From Candidatus Bathyarchaeota archaeon (GTDB lineage: Archaea; Thermoproteota; Bathyarchaeia; 40CM-2-53-6; FEN-987), in the NCBI GenBank assembly GCA_022865625.1, contig JALHTB010000112.1:1-19219 (forward strand): a stretch of DNA of 19,219 bases. The letters are read 5' to 3'. Shown one piece after another: positions 1 through 7,825 of this stretch (position 1 is its first letter; each line of letters starts with the position of its first letter). Both the position numbers and the translations under genes were made by a program. The notes beneath the pieces were generated by a model, which did not search any database, had not been told where the DNA came from, and saw nothing but the letters and a program-made list of their open reading frames with translations.

Positions 1-509
1 ATGCACGTCCCGACTATGTGCTTGCCGTCACGAACGAAATGCCACAGAGGAAAGACGGTGCCCTCACGCATTGACAGTGGAACAAGTGTTCGCATGATCG
101 AATTGATGCTCTCCACTTCAACCAACATCGGTGCAGGCGGGGATGGAAACTGACCATCCAAGCATTCGAGGAACTTCCCTGGCAGGCTCTTCACCTCAAC
201 GAACGAACCGTACCTATATCTGCTGTCATCAGCGTCGTCTGTGAACATCCACTCCTCCCCTTTCGGAGAGTCGCATTTGTAGGCTAGGAATGGTTTGGGA
301 GGGGAATCGGTGTATGTGTAGGCCAGTATCGGCAGATCACCCTCCCAGTACATGTATGCAGTGAACATTCCGAGCACATGCCTACCCTTGTGCTTGAAGT
401 GCCACAGAACCTGCGAGCCTTCTGTAAGAGCAAGTGCAAGCCTTGAGAAGTTGAGAATATCACTGACCTCCACTGGTACAGGGGGCTTTATCGAATCCAA
501 GAATAGCAC
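1..509 (-). CDS. Conserved-looking hypothetical protein, 3' end beyond window
   Basis: An open minus-strand frame of 169 codons continues off the left edge, so the C-terminus is missing. It starts with GTG at 509-507, directly after an in-frame TAG at 512-510, and reads VLFLDSIKPPVPVEVSD at the N-terminus. The next in-frame ATG is about 45 codons in, so GTG is the likely start. The protein is rich in Trp, Tyr and Phe (LWHFKHKG, AYMYWEGD, YTYTDSPPKPF), with an acidic stretch (FTDDADDSRYRYG). I see no transmembrane segment, signal peptide or metal-binding cluster. Even codon use and the absence of stops over more than 500 bases support real coding. A TATA-like ctTAACTA on the minus strand lies at 541-548. 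I do not recognise the family and assign no function. Confidence 0.72.
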   Translation of the reverse strand, partial: MLFLDSIKPPVPVEVSDILNFSRLALALTEGSQVLWHFKHKGRHVLGMFTAYMYWEGDLPILAYTYTDSPPKPFLAYKCDSPKGEEWMFTDDADDSRYRYGSFVEVKSLPGKFLECLDGQFPSPPAPMLVEVESINSIMRTLVPLSMREGTVFPLWHFVRDGKHIVGTC

Positions 510-669
510 CTAAGCGAGAGCGAAGACAGAAGCGCAGCGGTAGTTAAGTCTGCCGTGGTTCATGTCCTCCCAAGGATTACGATCCACTATTGCAGGACAC
601 TCCTATTGCCTCGTGCCACACCTACGCAGGAGAATAGGAATCGATCCTTTCGAGCAAGGAAGTGGGTTC

Positions 670-1455
670 CTAACGGAATAGATCTTGCCTTGCAGGTCTG
701 ATCAACTGTCGTGCACTTCCGCGGCCGGCACGATATGGGTATCCTCGGATGACAGCGACAGGAACACGATCTGCCTTGCCCATTACGAGTTCGGCTGCAC
801 TTGCAAGCTCATCTGCGACCGCCATGAGTGTCACTGAGAGTCTGTATCCGAACATGTCTTTCGTTCCTCGATAGTCTGTCCATGGTCGCATGCCCGAGAG
901 ACCAATAGCGACGTTAGTCTGCCCCATCCTCCAAGGTCTACCGAATGTGTCTGACACTATCACCGCGACATCCCTGCCTGTGATATTCTTGATTTGCGTT
1001 CGAATCCGTTGCGCAGATCTGTTAGGATCTCTCGGCAGGAGAGAGACCACGTCGTGACCCTGGACATTCGATCTGTCGACACCCGCATTGGCACACACCA
1101 AGCCATGTCGAGTTTGAACTATCAGATGGTCACCGCGGCGCCTCACTATGCGCTTCGTTTCGCGCAATATGACCTCAACATGCCGGGGGTCCTTTCTCAT
1201 GGACCTCGCAAGTTTCTTCGCCCTATCGGAAGGCTTGATGTCACGAAGCGAGACAAATCGTCTCTCGACCTTCGAGACGATCTTTTGCGTCACGACAACG
1301 ACGTCGCCGACCCTGAGTCTGGCATGCTGCCTGGTTGCTGCATAGACTATTGCTCTCCCAAGGTTGTCTCCCGGCTCGACCGTTGGAACATGTCTCAGCC
1401 CGAGTATCGTGACAGGACTCTTCAAGGTCTCTTCATGCCTTGATCGTTGCTTCAC
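670..1455 (-). CDS. cofE: Coenzyme F420-0:L-glutamate ligase (CofE)
   Basis: CofE adds glutamate(s) through a gamma-linkage to F420-0, the last step of coenzyme F420 synthesis, in a GTP- and metal-dependent reaction in the cytoplasm. The 261 residues match the usual length of about 250. Family blocks are visible in order: DVVVVTQKIVSK (51-62), GLVCANAGVDRSN (118-130), VIVSDTFGRPWRMGQ (165-179), YRGTKDMFGYRL (195-206) and ADELASAAELVMGK (214-227), with PVAVIRG near 232-238. The start is GTG at 1455-1453, overlapping the TGA of the upstream polymerase gene (1454-1452) as GTGA, which suggests translational coupling. A TTG ten codons downstream is the main alternative. The stop is TAG at 672-670. 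The GTG-started leader is unusually basic (KQRSRHEE). The family assignment is firm; whether it adds one or several glutamates cannot be read from sequence. Confidence 0.94.
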   Translation of the reverse strand: MKQRSRHEETLKSPVTILGLRHVPTVEPGDNLGRAIVYAATRQHARLRVGDVVVVTQKIVSKVERRFVSLRDIKPSDRAKKLARSMRKDPRHVEVILRETKRIVRRRGDHLIVQTRHGLVCANAGVDRSNVQGHDVVSLLPRDPNRSAQRIRTQIKNITGRDVAVIVSDTFGRPWRMGQTNVAIGLSGMRPWTDYRGTKDMFGYRLSVTLMAVADELASAAELVMGKADRVPVAVIRGYPYRAGRGSARQLIRPARQDLFR

Positions 1456-4058
1456 TCTCCATCTGAGAAGAAGGATTCGAGCTTCTTGACTCCGATGAGG
1501 TCTTCAAACTCAATCCCGAGCGCGTCGATCACCTGTTCAAAGGTTGAGCGCAGATACTCCATGTATTTCTGAATATCAATCTCATCCACCCTTGCCAGCT
1601 GCACGGGTTTTACACCCTGTCCCCCGATCACTTTGACAAATGCAATCAGTTCTCCTGACTTGATCTCGAACCCTCTGCCTTCAAGCTGCTTTGCCGCTTT
1701 CACATGTTGAGGAGTAGTCTTTGTGTATCTTCCGGTTTCGCGGCCCATCATCACTGAGAACGCCAGCTCGTCGACCGTGTATTCTCGGTTTCGCAGCTTG
1801 AGATAGCATCCCTTTACAATCTCGGTTATCCTTGCCTTCGAGTTCTCGAATTCCTCAGGTGACTTCACGTCGCTGAGGATTCGGACCATCTCGTAGAAAG
1901 CTCTGGATAGGAATTCCGGTATGTGCCGCTTCTTTCCTGTTAGACCCTTGATGTCAACACTCCCGTCAGGCTTGACACCGAGGTAGTTCTTCTTTCTGGA
2001 ACTCAAGGCAAGATAGCGGTAGTTCTTGTCGACCTCCAGTTCCATATGCAGAGATGACTTCGACCAGTCTACTAGTTTCTTGAGGATCTGTGGGTCTGGG
2101 CTTTCTATGAAGAGTGAGTCGGTGTCACCGTATAGCACTTCGATCCCGAGTTGTCGTGCCGTCTCCAGGGTCTGTGAGATCGCGTATCTTCCTATCGCTG
2201 CGGTTGCTTCGGCGACTGGTGGGCAGTACAATGCGAATCGGTCGGCTCCAAAGACTCCGTAGCTCGCGTTCAGTACGACCTTTAGTGCATCTGAGACGAC
2301 CTTGTACCAACTCAGCTGGGTTTTGGGTAGGGATGCGTCCTTGGAACGGGGCTTGTACCAGTTCACTCGTATATCTCTCAATGAGCCAATCAAGAGGCTC
2401 TCAAGAGCCCGCGTTTTCTTGCAGACCCAATGTGACGTTCCGGGGATTAGATTCTGCCTGCACTCCTCGTCAGTGTGAGGACAGCGTACGGTCTCGTAGC
2501 CTAGGTTCCAGTTTCTGATTATTGAAGGGTAGAGAGAAGCGAAGTCAAGAACGGAGACGTTGAAATGAACGCCTGGACGGGGCTCGACGACGATGGCGCC
2601 TTTGTATTTCTTGCCTTTGATGATGGCTTCGGTCGTTGTGCCTCCCTTGAGCTCTTGAATCTCGTCTGCCCGTGGGATGAAGTAGTTGCGTTTTCTGTGA
2701 TGACAGTAGGTCATACTTCTGATCCAGCTTGAAACGCCTTGTCGTGAGACGTCCTCTAGGCTCATGTAGCTGATCCGGGAGAGCGCTGTCATGAGTTTCA
2801 TCACAAGATCATCATCGAATCGTGTCAGCTCCAGCGTGATCTCGGAATCGTTGAGGCAGTATGTGGCGAGCTCGCCGTAGTCAAGGTCAGAGACTGGCGC
2901 TGATGTCTCGAGTTTTCCTCTTCCTAGTACGGCTCCGCTGACCTCGCCAAGCGTGTTCTCACGATACTTTTGGCCGAATGCGTAGATCTGTATCGACCGA
3001 TTGAAGAAGAACTTGTAAAGATCTATGTGCAAACCGTGCTTGAGGTAGCAAACATCGCGCCCCATCTCTATGGGGATCTCATCCTTCGTGAAACCGAGAT
3101 TCTGAGCGCGATGGTAGAGGTAACTTAGGTCGAAGCCATCGCCGTTGAATGTCAGCACAACCGGGTAAGGAAGCATGGCTTTGAAGAACTCTGCGAGAAG
3201 CTCTCTTTCTGTCTCGTAGAATTCGACAGAGGCGATCTTGGGCAATGGCGTGGTTCCTTCTTTCTTGCCCTCCTTCTTCAGTAAGAAGACGCGTCTGCGA
3301 TCGTCCGATCCAACGAGGCTGGCGCATATCACTTGCTGGTCAGCGAGCTCTGCATCGGGGATTCGCGTCGCTACAGGAGAGAAGACCTCAATGTCGACGG
3401 CCGCGCGCAGGTATGTCGGGACCGGGCATTCCAGAAGCCTCACCCATTCAAGTGCAAGTCTTCTATACTCGTCCGATTCCGCTTGGAGAAGCCTGTTTAC
3501 ACGATTGATTGATTCCTCGGGAAGGGAGTACTGGACAGGTTTCAGAAGGCCCCCCTTGACCTCGTACATCATTCCTGGTTCGAGGCCACGGTCATAGATG
3601 TAGTTCTCCACGTACTTAATGTCCGCCTCCCATGCACGAATGGCATCTCGGATTGAACCTACTGGTTTCCCTCCTATTGTTAGAGGATCCTTCGCGACGA
3701 TCTTCGTGCGGGTCGTTGACAGGCTGCGTAGTGGATCGTATTTCTCAACTGTCTCGAATCTCTCAAAACCGGGGTTCTTGACGATCGCTTCATTGCTGGA
3801 TAGCTCCTGAATCGATTTGTCTGTGAAGCAGTAGGGCAGATGTCCGGTGGTGTCGTACCATTCGTAGATTCGATGACCCTTCGGCTCATAGAGACGGAGA
3901 TAGCAAGAGCGCTTCTCGCCATCATACCCGATAGAAACGAAGTAGGAAGGCGGAACGTTCGGGGGAGCAGCCGGAATGTCCAACTCACCTGCGTCGACTG
4001 GTCTCAGATGAGAGTTGGTTTCTGAGTGCTTGGGAACGTATTGGTCGAGTGTCTGCAT
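1452..4058 (-). CDS. polB: Family-B DNA polymerase (replicative, with 3'-5' exonuclease)
   Basis: This is an archaeal PolB for chromosomal replication or repair. Counting from the chosen ATG (868 residues), the exonuclease motifs are DIEVFSP (Exo I, near 222), NGDGFD (Exo II, 305-310) and YCLND (Exo III, 400-404). The polymerase motifs are DFASLYPSII (A, 505-514), KVVLNASYG (B, 593-601) and YGDTDS (C, 643-648), followed by a KKNY-type block near 689. All catalytic acids are present. A CPH..EC...HWVC insert between motifs A and B contains Cys and His that could bind metal; similar inserts occur in thaumarchaeal PolB as I recall them. The C-terminus ends KKLESFFSDGE, a PIP-like PCNA-binding motif lacking the usual Gln. 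The frame stays open upstream to 4316, but that part overlaps the divergent methyltransferase and looks hydrophobic and non-homologous. ATG 4058-4056 has GGAG about 11 nt upstream and was chosen. It is coupled to cofE downstream. Confidence 0.95.
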   Translation of the reverse strand: MQTLDQYVPKHSETNSHLRPVDAGELDIPAAPPNVPPSYFVSIGYDGEKRSCYLRLYEPKGHRIYEWYDTTGHLPYCFTDKSIQELSSNEAIVKNPGFERFETVEKYDPLRSLSTTRTKIVAKDPLTIGGKPVGSIRDAIRAWEADIKYVENYIYDRGLEPGMMYEVKGGLLKPVQYSLPEESINRVNRLLQAESDEYRRLALEWVRLLECPVPTYLRAAVDIEVFSPVATRIPDAELADQQVICASLVGSDDRRRVFLLKKEGKKEGTTPLPKIASVEFYETERELLAEFFKAMLPYPVVLTFNGDGFDLSYLYHRAQNLGFTKDEIPIEMGRDVCYLKHGLHIDLYKFFFNRSIQIYAFGQKYRENTLGEVSGAVLGRGKLETSAPVSDLDYGELATYCLNDSEITLELTRFDDDLVMKLMTALSRISYMSLEDVSRQGVSSWIRSMTYCHHRKRNYFIPRADEIQELKGGTTTEAIIKGKKYKGAIVVEPRPGVHFNVSVLDFASLYPSIIRNWNLGYETVRCPHTDEECRQNLIPGTSHWVCKKTRALESLLIGSLRDIRVNWYKPRSKDASLPKTQLSWYKVVSDALKVVLNASYGVFGADRFALYCPPVAEATAAIGRYAISQTLETARQLGIEVLYGDTDSLFIESPDPQILKKLVDWSKSSLHMELEVDKNYRYLALSSRKKNYLGVKPDGSVDIKGLTGKKRHIPEFLSRAFYEMVRILSDVKSPEEFENSKARITEIVKGCYLKLRNREYTVDELAFSVMMGRETGRYTKTTPQHVKAAKQLEGRGFEIKSGELIAFVKVIGGQGVKPVQLARVDEIDIQKYMEYLRSTFEQVIDALGIEFEDLIGVKKLESFFSDGE

Positions 4059-4209
4059 CCAGCGGAATACTCCGAGGTATTTGGGAACCAACTCAGATAG
4101 AAAGCATTTGTGCCAGATCTGGCTGCAAAACGCATACAGTAATAGCAGGCCTGACAAGAAAGTCAGATTCCGCATAGTCGGGGTGAACCGACCGAAGCAG
4201 ATGAGATGA
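4059..4209. promoter_or_regulatory. Divergent promoter region polB / rsmB-like gene
   Basis: About 150 bases separate the chosen ATG of polB (minus) and the GTG of the methyltransferase (plus), so both promoters should lie here. I see only weak AT-rich candidates, such as tattactgtatg on the minus strand around 4128-4145, and no strong TATA box. Open frames cross this stretch on both strands, but none has homology I recognise. Confidence 0.4.
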
Positions 4210-5547
4210 GTGCGAGACTCTGTTGCCCTAGCCATTGAGACGTTAAGCTGGATGGAACACGAACGCCTTAGCGAGCGAGCTGCATTCGCGAGGGCATCCA
4301 AACAGCTCGGGGTCACTGACCCGAATCGACTGAGGACAGCTCAGATGCTTGTACTCGAGACCACGCGACGACGTAGCTTCATAGACCATCTCACTAGGAA
4401 GGCGGCAGGCAGGCAATTTGATCTCGACTTGTTGCAGCATGGCTTGGTGAGCTTCCTTAGAATGTTCTGTTATTGGACGAAGTTCCACGGAGCGAGCGAT
4501 CACGACATAGTTCGCATGGTCCGCGCCGCACGTTCAGCACTAGGCTGGAGAGATCTGCATCGGATTGAGCTGACGCTCGGAAGAATCCTTGCCTTGGACT
4601 TGCAGGAGGCCACCCTAGGGCTTCCTCCTGACGAGACCCTAGCCCTGAGCCTCTGTCACCCAGCATGGTTCCTGTCCGCTTGTGAGTTCTTGCTTGGCAG
4701 ACGAGGAGCACTGAGACTGATGCAGCGAAACCTAGAGGAAGCCTCATCCTACATTCGGATCAACACGCTGCGGGGAAGTGAGGAAACCTGTCTGCGCGAA
4801 CTAGACAAGGCTGGTATAGAGGTCAGGCCTGTTGAGAACCTGCCATTCGCGTTCAAGGTTCTGAACTCCAGACGGGCAATCGTACGAACAGAACCATACA
4901 GACAAGGGAGAATCGCGATTCAAGACAAGGCGAGCATTCTCGCGAGCGCAGTGGCATCCCCGGAACAAGGGGACTTGGTCGTCGATGTTTGCGCAGCACC
5001 GGGCGCAAAGACAACACATCTTGCCCAACTGATGCAGAACAAGGGGACGATCTATGCGATTGACAGATCACTCTCAAGGATGTCCTTTTGGAGGAGGGAG
5101 ATCTCTCGTCTTGGAGTGAAGATAGCACAGCCGCTGCTGGGAGATGCCACCGAGCCTCTTCCGATGAAACTTGAGGCTGATGTTGTGATGCTCGATCCTC
5201 CGTGCAGCAACACTGGAACCTTCTGGAAGTCACCTGCAACTAAGTGGATGGTTGATCCCGTACGTGTAGGTCAACTTGCTCACATCCAGTTGGCTATGCT
5301 GGAGAATGCGTCGCGTCTTGTTCGTGAGGGTGGCACGCTCGTCTATAGCACCTGTAGCATTCTTGCCGAGGAGAATGAGCATGTCGTCAATCGATTCATC
5401 CGAGCGAACCCTGACTTCAGGCAAGTCGACTCGGAGCCGAGAATAGGTTTGCCCGGGCTCTACGGGTCGGACAAGAGCCAGCGGCTGTATCCTCACACGC
5501 ATGACTGCAACGGTCACTTCCTGTCGAGAATAGTCAGAGTTGGCTGA
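4210..5547 (+). CDS. RsmB/NOP2-family RNA (cytosine-5-) methyltransferase with NusB-like N-domain
   Basis: This is a SAM-dependent enzyme that places m5C on rRNA or tRNA. The N-terminal ~130 residues look like the all-helical NusB/RsmB RNA-binding domain. A linker domain (about 150-250, with SYIRINTLRGS typical of RsmB) leads into the Rossmann methyltransferase. The SAM-binding motif I is DVCAAPGAKT (259-268). Motif IV is DPPCSNTG (329-336, Cys332). Motif VI is YSTCS (379-383, Cys382). This is the two-cysteine arrangement of the family: Cys382 is the likely nucleophile and Cys332 the release cysteine. The C-terminal HDCNGHFLSRIVR is also typical. The start is GTG at 4210, right after an in-frame TGA; ATG 4252 is an alternative, but residues 1-14 match the usual NusB-domain beginning. 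It ends 9 bases before the convergent agmatinase stop. The exact target base is unknown. Confidence 0.92.
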   Translation: MRDSVALAIETLSWMEHERLSERAAFARASKQLGVTDPNRLRTAQMLVLETTRRRSFIDHLTRKAAGRQFDLDLLQHGLVSFLRMFCYWTKFHGASDHDIVRMVRAARSALGWRDLHRIELTLGRILALDLQEATLGLPPDETLALSLCHPAWFLSACEFLLGRRGALRLMQRNLEEASSYIRINTLRGSEETCLRELDKAGIEVRPVENLPFAFKVLNSRRAIVRTEPYRQGRIAIQDKASILASAVASPEQGDLVVDVCAAPGAKTTHLAQLMQNKGTIYAIDRSLSRMSFWRREISRLGVKIAQPLLGDATEPLPMKLEADVVMLDPPCSNTGTFWKSPATKWMVDPVRVGQLAHIQLAMLENASRLVREGGTLVYSTCSILAEENEHVVNRFIRANPDFRQVDSEPRIGLPGLYGSDKSQRLYPHTHDCNGHFLSRIVRVG

Positions 5548-5555
5548 ACTCGCTC

Positions 5556-6464
5556 TCATTCAGCTTTGCTTCTTGCCGCCTCTGTTGCACAAATCGCCTC
5601 GAAGATCGTCTTTGCCGCCAGCGGCGCAGTGATCCCGCTGTCGTGCTCGGGAGACAACTCAACGAGATCCAGCCCTGCTAGTCTCTCATCGCAGATTCCT
5701 GTCACGATGCTGAAGAACAGGTCGGGCCACATCCCGTCTGGCTCAGGATTCCCGACGCCAGGAGCGAATCCGGGATCGAGCGCATCCATGTCTATTGTGA
5801 TGTAGAGCTTACTAAAACCGGAAAGTGCGCGTCGGACAATACGTACGTTCTCTTTCACATCATGCCGTTTGAGATCGTTCATTGAGAAAGACTGTATGTG
5901 ATTCTTCTTGATGAAACTCAGTTCCTCTTTGCAGAGTGCTCTCAGCCCGATGTGTACGATCTTGTCTGGGCCGAGCATCTCAATCACCCTCCGGAGGAAC
6001 GTGGCGTGCACCAGCTTCTCGCCCATGTATTCGTCTCGCATGTCTGCGTGAGCATCGAAACATGCGACCCCAACGTCTTTGGGGAACGATCGGATCGTTC
6101 CGTACGAGATTGTGTGTTCGCCTCCCATGACTACCGGTATCTTCGAGGCTGACAGGATGTCACTCTCCACAGCAGACAATCGACGCATCGTCTCATCCAC
6201 CGCGTCCACGACGTGTAGATCGCCGATGTCACAGATCCCGACATCCTCAAGATCGAACTTGGATCGGGGGCTGTATGTCTCTATGTTCAACGACGCTTCT
6301 CGTATAGCCGACGGGGCGAACTTTGAGCCGGCCCGGTAGGTGCTGGTCTTGTCGAATGGCACACCAAACACAACGAACCTAGCCTCGCTGAATGGCTTCT
6401 CAAACCCTGAGAAGACCTGAGACTGAGAGACATGCAAGCGGATTTGATCCGGAATCAACAGCAT
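5556..6464 (-). CDS. speB: Ureohydrolase, probable agmatinase (SpeB family)
   Basis: This is a manganese-dependent hydrolase of the arginase/agmatinase family, most likely cleaving agmatine to putrescine and urea in polyamine synthesis. All six metal ligands are visible: His117 in GGEHTISYG, Asp137/His139/Asp141 in CFDAHADMRDEY, and Asp225/Asp227 in ITIDMDALDP. Further family blocks are HATFLRR (153-159), FAPGVGNPEPDG (233-244) and DLVELSPEHDSGITAPLAAK (266-285). The 302 residues are normal for the family. The start is ATG at 6464-6462; the TATA-like agcaaataacc lies about 45 bases upstream (6505-6515). Aminopropylagmatinase, formiminoglutamase or arginase are alternatives that sequence alone does not exclude. 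An aminopropylagmatine route is plausible in archaea. The gene is monocistronic here, convergent with the methyltransferase and divergent from the DoxX-like gene. Confidence 0.9.
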   Translation of the reverse strand: MLLIPDQIRLHVSQSQVFSGFEKPFSEARFVVFGVPFDKTSTYRAGSKFAPSAIREASLNIETYSPRSKFDLEDVGICDIGDLHVVDAVDETMRRLSAVESDILSASKIPVVMGGEHTISYGTIRSFPKDVGVACFDAHADMRDEYMGEKLVHATFLRRVIEMLGPDKIVHIGLRALCKEELSFIKKNHIQSFSMNDLKRHDVKENVRIVRRALSGFSKLYITIDMDALDPGFAPGVGNPEPDGMWPDLFFSIVTGICDERLAGLDLVELSPEHDSGITAPLAAKTIFEAICATEAARSKAE

Positions 6465-6504
6465 CAGCCAACTCGTGTGTGAATGCTCCTTTGATCTTGA
6501 CTCT

Positions 6505-6515
6505 GGTTATTTGCT
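6505..6515 (-). promoter_or_regulatory. TATA-like element for the agmatinase gene
   Basis: The minus strand reads agcaaataacc, centred about 45 bases before the ATG at 6464. A start site 25-27 bases downstream would leave a leader of roughly 18 nt. This rests on position and composition only. Confidence 0.4.
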
Positions 6516-6611
6516 TATCCTTAGGCTCCAGGGGGACTACTCTCCAGATCCAACTGCCAGCCCGCATGAGGCGCTGAGTGACCACGCTGACGAAGAGTAT
6601 CTGAGAATAGA

Positions 6612-6639
6612 CACTGCCAGCTTGTCAGCTCTGGCAGTG
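6612..6639. repeat. Perfect 9-bp inverted repeat with 10-nt spacer
   Basis: The left arm CACTGCCAG (6612-6620) and right arm CTGGCAGTG (6631-6639) are perfect reverse complements around cttgtcagct. The element lies in the divergent region between the agmatinase gene and the DoxX-like gene, about 60 bases upstream of the DoxX TATA box (6700). It could be a dimeric regulator's operator or an RNA hairpin. There is no T-run next to it, so it is not an obvious terminator. Confidence 0.6.
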
Positions 6640-6699
6640 GTTGATCCAGGCATCCTGCAGATTGGAGAGCTGGAGATGTTGTCTTGGTAGGGCATAGGG

Positions 6700-6709
6700 T
6701 TAAATATAC
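6700..6709 (+). promoter_or_regulatory. TATA box of the DoxX-like gene
   Basis: GTTAAATATAC at about 6699-6709 is an excellent archaeal TATA box in an AT-rich island (taaatatactaatattatga). A start 25-27 bases downstream falls near 6730, which favours translation from ATG 6747 rather than from the ATG at 6717 or the farther upstream ATG 6684. Confidence 0.65.
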
Positions 6710-6746
6710 TAATATTATGATATTTAGGACAATAAGGCGATACGAA

Positions 6747-7262
6747 ATGACGGTAACAGAAGCATTAGGCAAACTCCAAGTTCCTTTGACAAACGCTGCC
6801 ATCTCTGTACTACTAGTCAGGCTATTCTTGGCATACGAGTGGCTCAATTCGGGGACGGGAAAGGTACAGAGTATCCTCAGCAACGCAACGGCCTACTTCG
6901 CCGGTATGTCGAAAGTCTTTGGTGCTGTGTGGGCGAAATCCAATCCCTATCCATTCATGGTAGATTTCCTAACGAAGACTGCAGTTCCAAATGCGGCAAC
7001 TGTTGTCACAATAATCGCAATCTTCGAAGTCCTTGTGGGCATTAGCTTGCTCTTCGGAGTCCTGACTCGCTTGGGCGCTCTAGGCGGCATAGTCATGAAC
7101 GTGATCTTCTACTTGGCTGCAGGTCACACCTCTCCTTCCACAGCAGGCCTTGGCCTTGTCATGATCGGTGCTCAACTGGCAATGATGATCGCACCAGGCG
7201 GAAGGGTGCTCGGACTGGACGCGATCCTCCATAGGAAGTTCGCAAGGATACCGCTCTGGTAG
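6747..7262 (+). CDS. DoxX-family four-helix membrane protein
   Basis: The protein has 171 residues with four predicted membrane helices: about 16-34 (ISVLLVRLFLAYEWLNSG), 84-104 (VVTIIAIFEVLVGISLLFG), 107-126 (LGALGGIVMNVIFYLAAG) and 130-150 (LGLVMIGAQLAMMIAPGG). It closes with the GRVLGLD turn typical of DoxX/DoxD-like proteins. Some members form the small subunit of thiosulfate:quinone oxidoreductase; many others have no assigned role, and nothing nearby points to sulfur oxidation. ATG 6747 was chosen because a strong TATA box at 6700-6709 places the transcript start near 6730. Upstream in-frame ATGs at 6717 and 6684 would precede or crowd that start. A T-rich tract follows at 7278. The family call is good; the function is open. 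Confidence 0.83.
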   Translation: MTVTEALGKLQVPLTNAAISVLLVRLFLAYEWLNSGTGKVQSILSNATAYFAGMSKVFGAVWAKSNPYPFMVDFLTKTAVPNAATVVTIIAIFEVLVGISLLFGVLTRLGALGGIVMNVIFYLAAGHTSPSTAGLGLVMIGAQLAMMIAPGGRVLGLDAILHRKFARIPLW

Positions 7263-7277
7263 AAGACACCCAAGCCC

Positions 7278-7285
7278 TTCTTTTT
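7278..7285 (+). terminator. T-rich terminator after the DoxX-like gene
   Basis: The tract ttcttttt begins 16 bases after the stop codon at 7262. Archaeal RNA polymerase ends transcription at such U-runs without needing a hairpin. The call rests on composition and position. Confidence 0.45.
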
Positions 7286-7382
7286 CCACCCTGTTGCCCA
7301 CTTCATACGGATCTTCCGATCGGTTGTTTTCGCTCGCTTGCTCAGCTATCTTCACTCATCTTCGGTGCAACCATGAATCAAT

Positions 7383-7394
7383 AAAACAATATAC
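7383..7394 (+). promoter_or_regulatory. TATA-like element for the 127-residue membrane protein gene
   Basis: aaaacaatatac is centred near 7390. A transcript start about 25-27 bases later (near 7416) lies between the two candidate start codons, ATG 7395 and ATG 7434, and so selects the second. Confidence 0.5.
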
Positions 7395-7433
7395 ATGACC
7401 CTGTGTTATGCCTGCGACCGTGAGTTGAGAGCA

Positions 7434-7817
7434 ATGGCTGGAAAGGCAAACATCGAGCGTACTCATGCCACCGGGCTCGTAGTCGCGAGTGCAATATTCA
7501 TACTTCTGGGTGTCTACGGCCTTGTCTTCTCTGCCCTCTATGACCTAGGATTGATACCTCTCATAGTCCTGAGTCTGGTCTCGATCGTCACAGGGCTCGG
7601 AGTGTTCCTTGGAAGACGATTTGCGTTGTGGCTCTCACTGCTTCTGTTCCCTCTGGCAATCGTAGAGACGTTCTCGACGCTCTTCTACTCGGTCACACTG
7701 TCCGGCTGGTATTCCAGCGACATCGTGACCGTGTTCAACGCTTCGCTCATCCTGTATGCCATAGGTTTGGTCATCTCGCTTCTCCTCGTCATAGATAAGC
7801 GAAGCCAACTCAAGTAG
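7434..7817 (+). CDS. Small four-helix membrane protein, unknown function
   Basis: The protein has 127 residues from ATG 7434. It consists almost entirely of four hydrophobic helices: GLVVASAIFILLGVYGLVFSALY, LIPLIVLSLVSIVTGLGVFLG, FALWLSLLLFPLAIVETFSTLF and FNASLILYAIGLVISLLLVI. It has a short basic N-terminus (AGKANIERTHATG) and a basic tail (DKRSQLK). The longer start at ATG 7395 would add 13 residues with two Cys (TLCYACDREL), but it sits directly on the TATA element and would precede the expected transcript start. The gene ends 9 bases before the convergent DPM1-type gene. I do not recognise the family; short integral-membrane proteins of this shape are common in archaea. A link to the neighbouring DoxX-like gene is only positional. 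Confidence 0.72.
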   Translation: MAGKANIERTHATGLVVASAIFILLGVYGLVFSALYDLGLIPLIVLSLVSIVTGLGVFLGRRFALWLSLLLFPLAIVETFSTLFYSVTLSGWYSSDIVTVFNASLILYAIGLVISLLLVIDKRSQLK

Positions 7818-7825
7818 GGCAGGGA

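Noticed and set aside
2026..2518. Plus-strand open frames inside polB, and similar antisense frames in most other genes
   Set aside because: They are shadows of high-GC third-position coding on the opposite strand and match no family.
4059..4316. 86-residue N-terminal extension of the polB frame, including a possible membrane helix
   Set aside because: It overlaps the start of the divergent methyltransferase gene and does not resemble PolB N-termini. Family similarity starts soon after the ATG at 4058.
6400..6883. Several open frames of 60-120 residues on both strands around the agmatinase/DoxX gap (6400-6585, 6521-6883, 6475-6690)
   Set aside because: They overlap the real genes or the TATA boxes, have mixed composition, and contain no recognisable motif.
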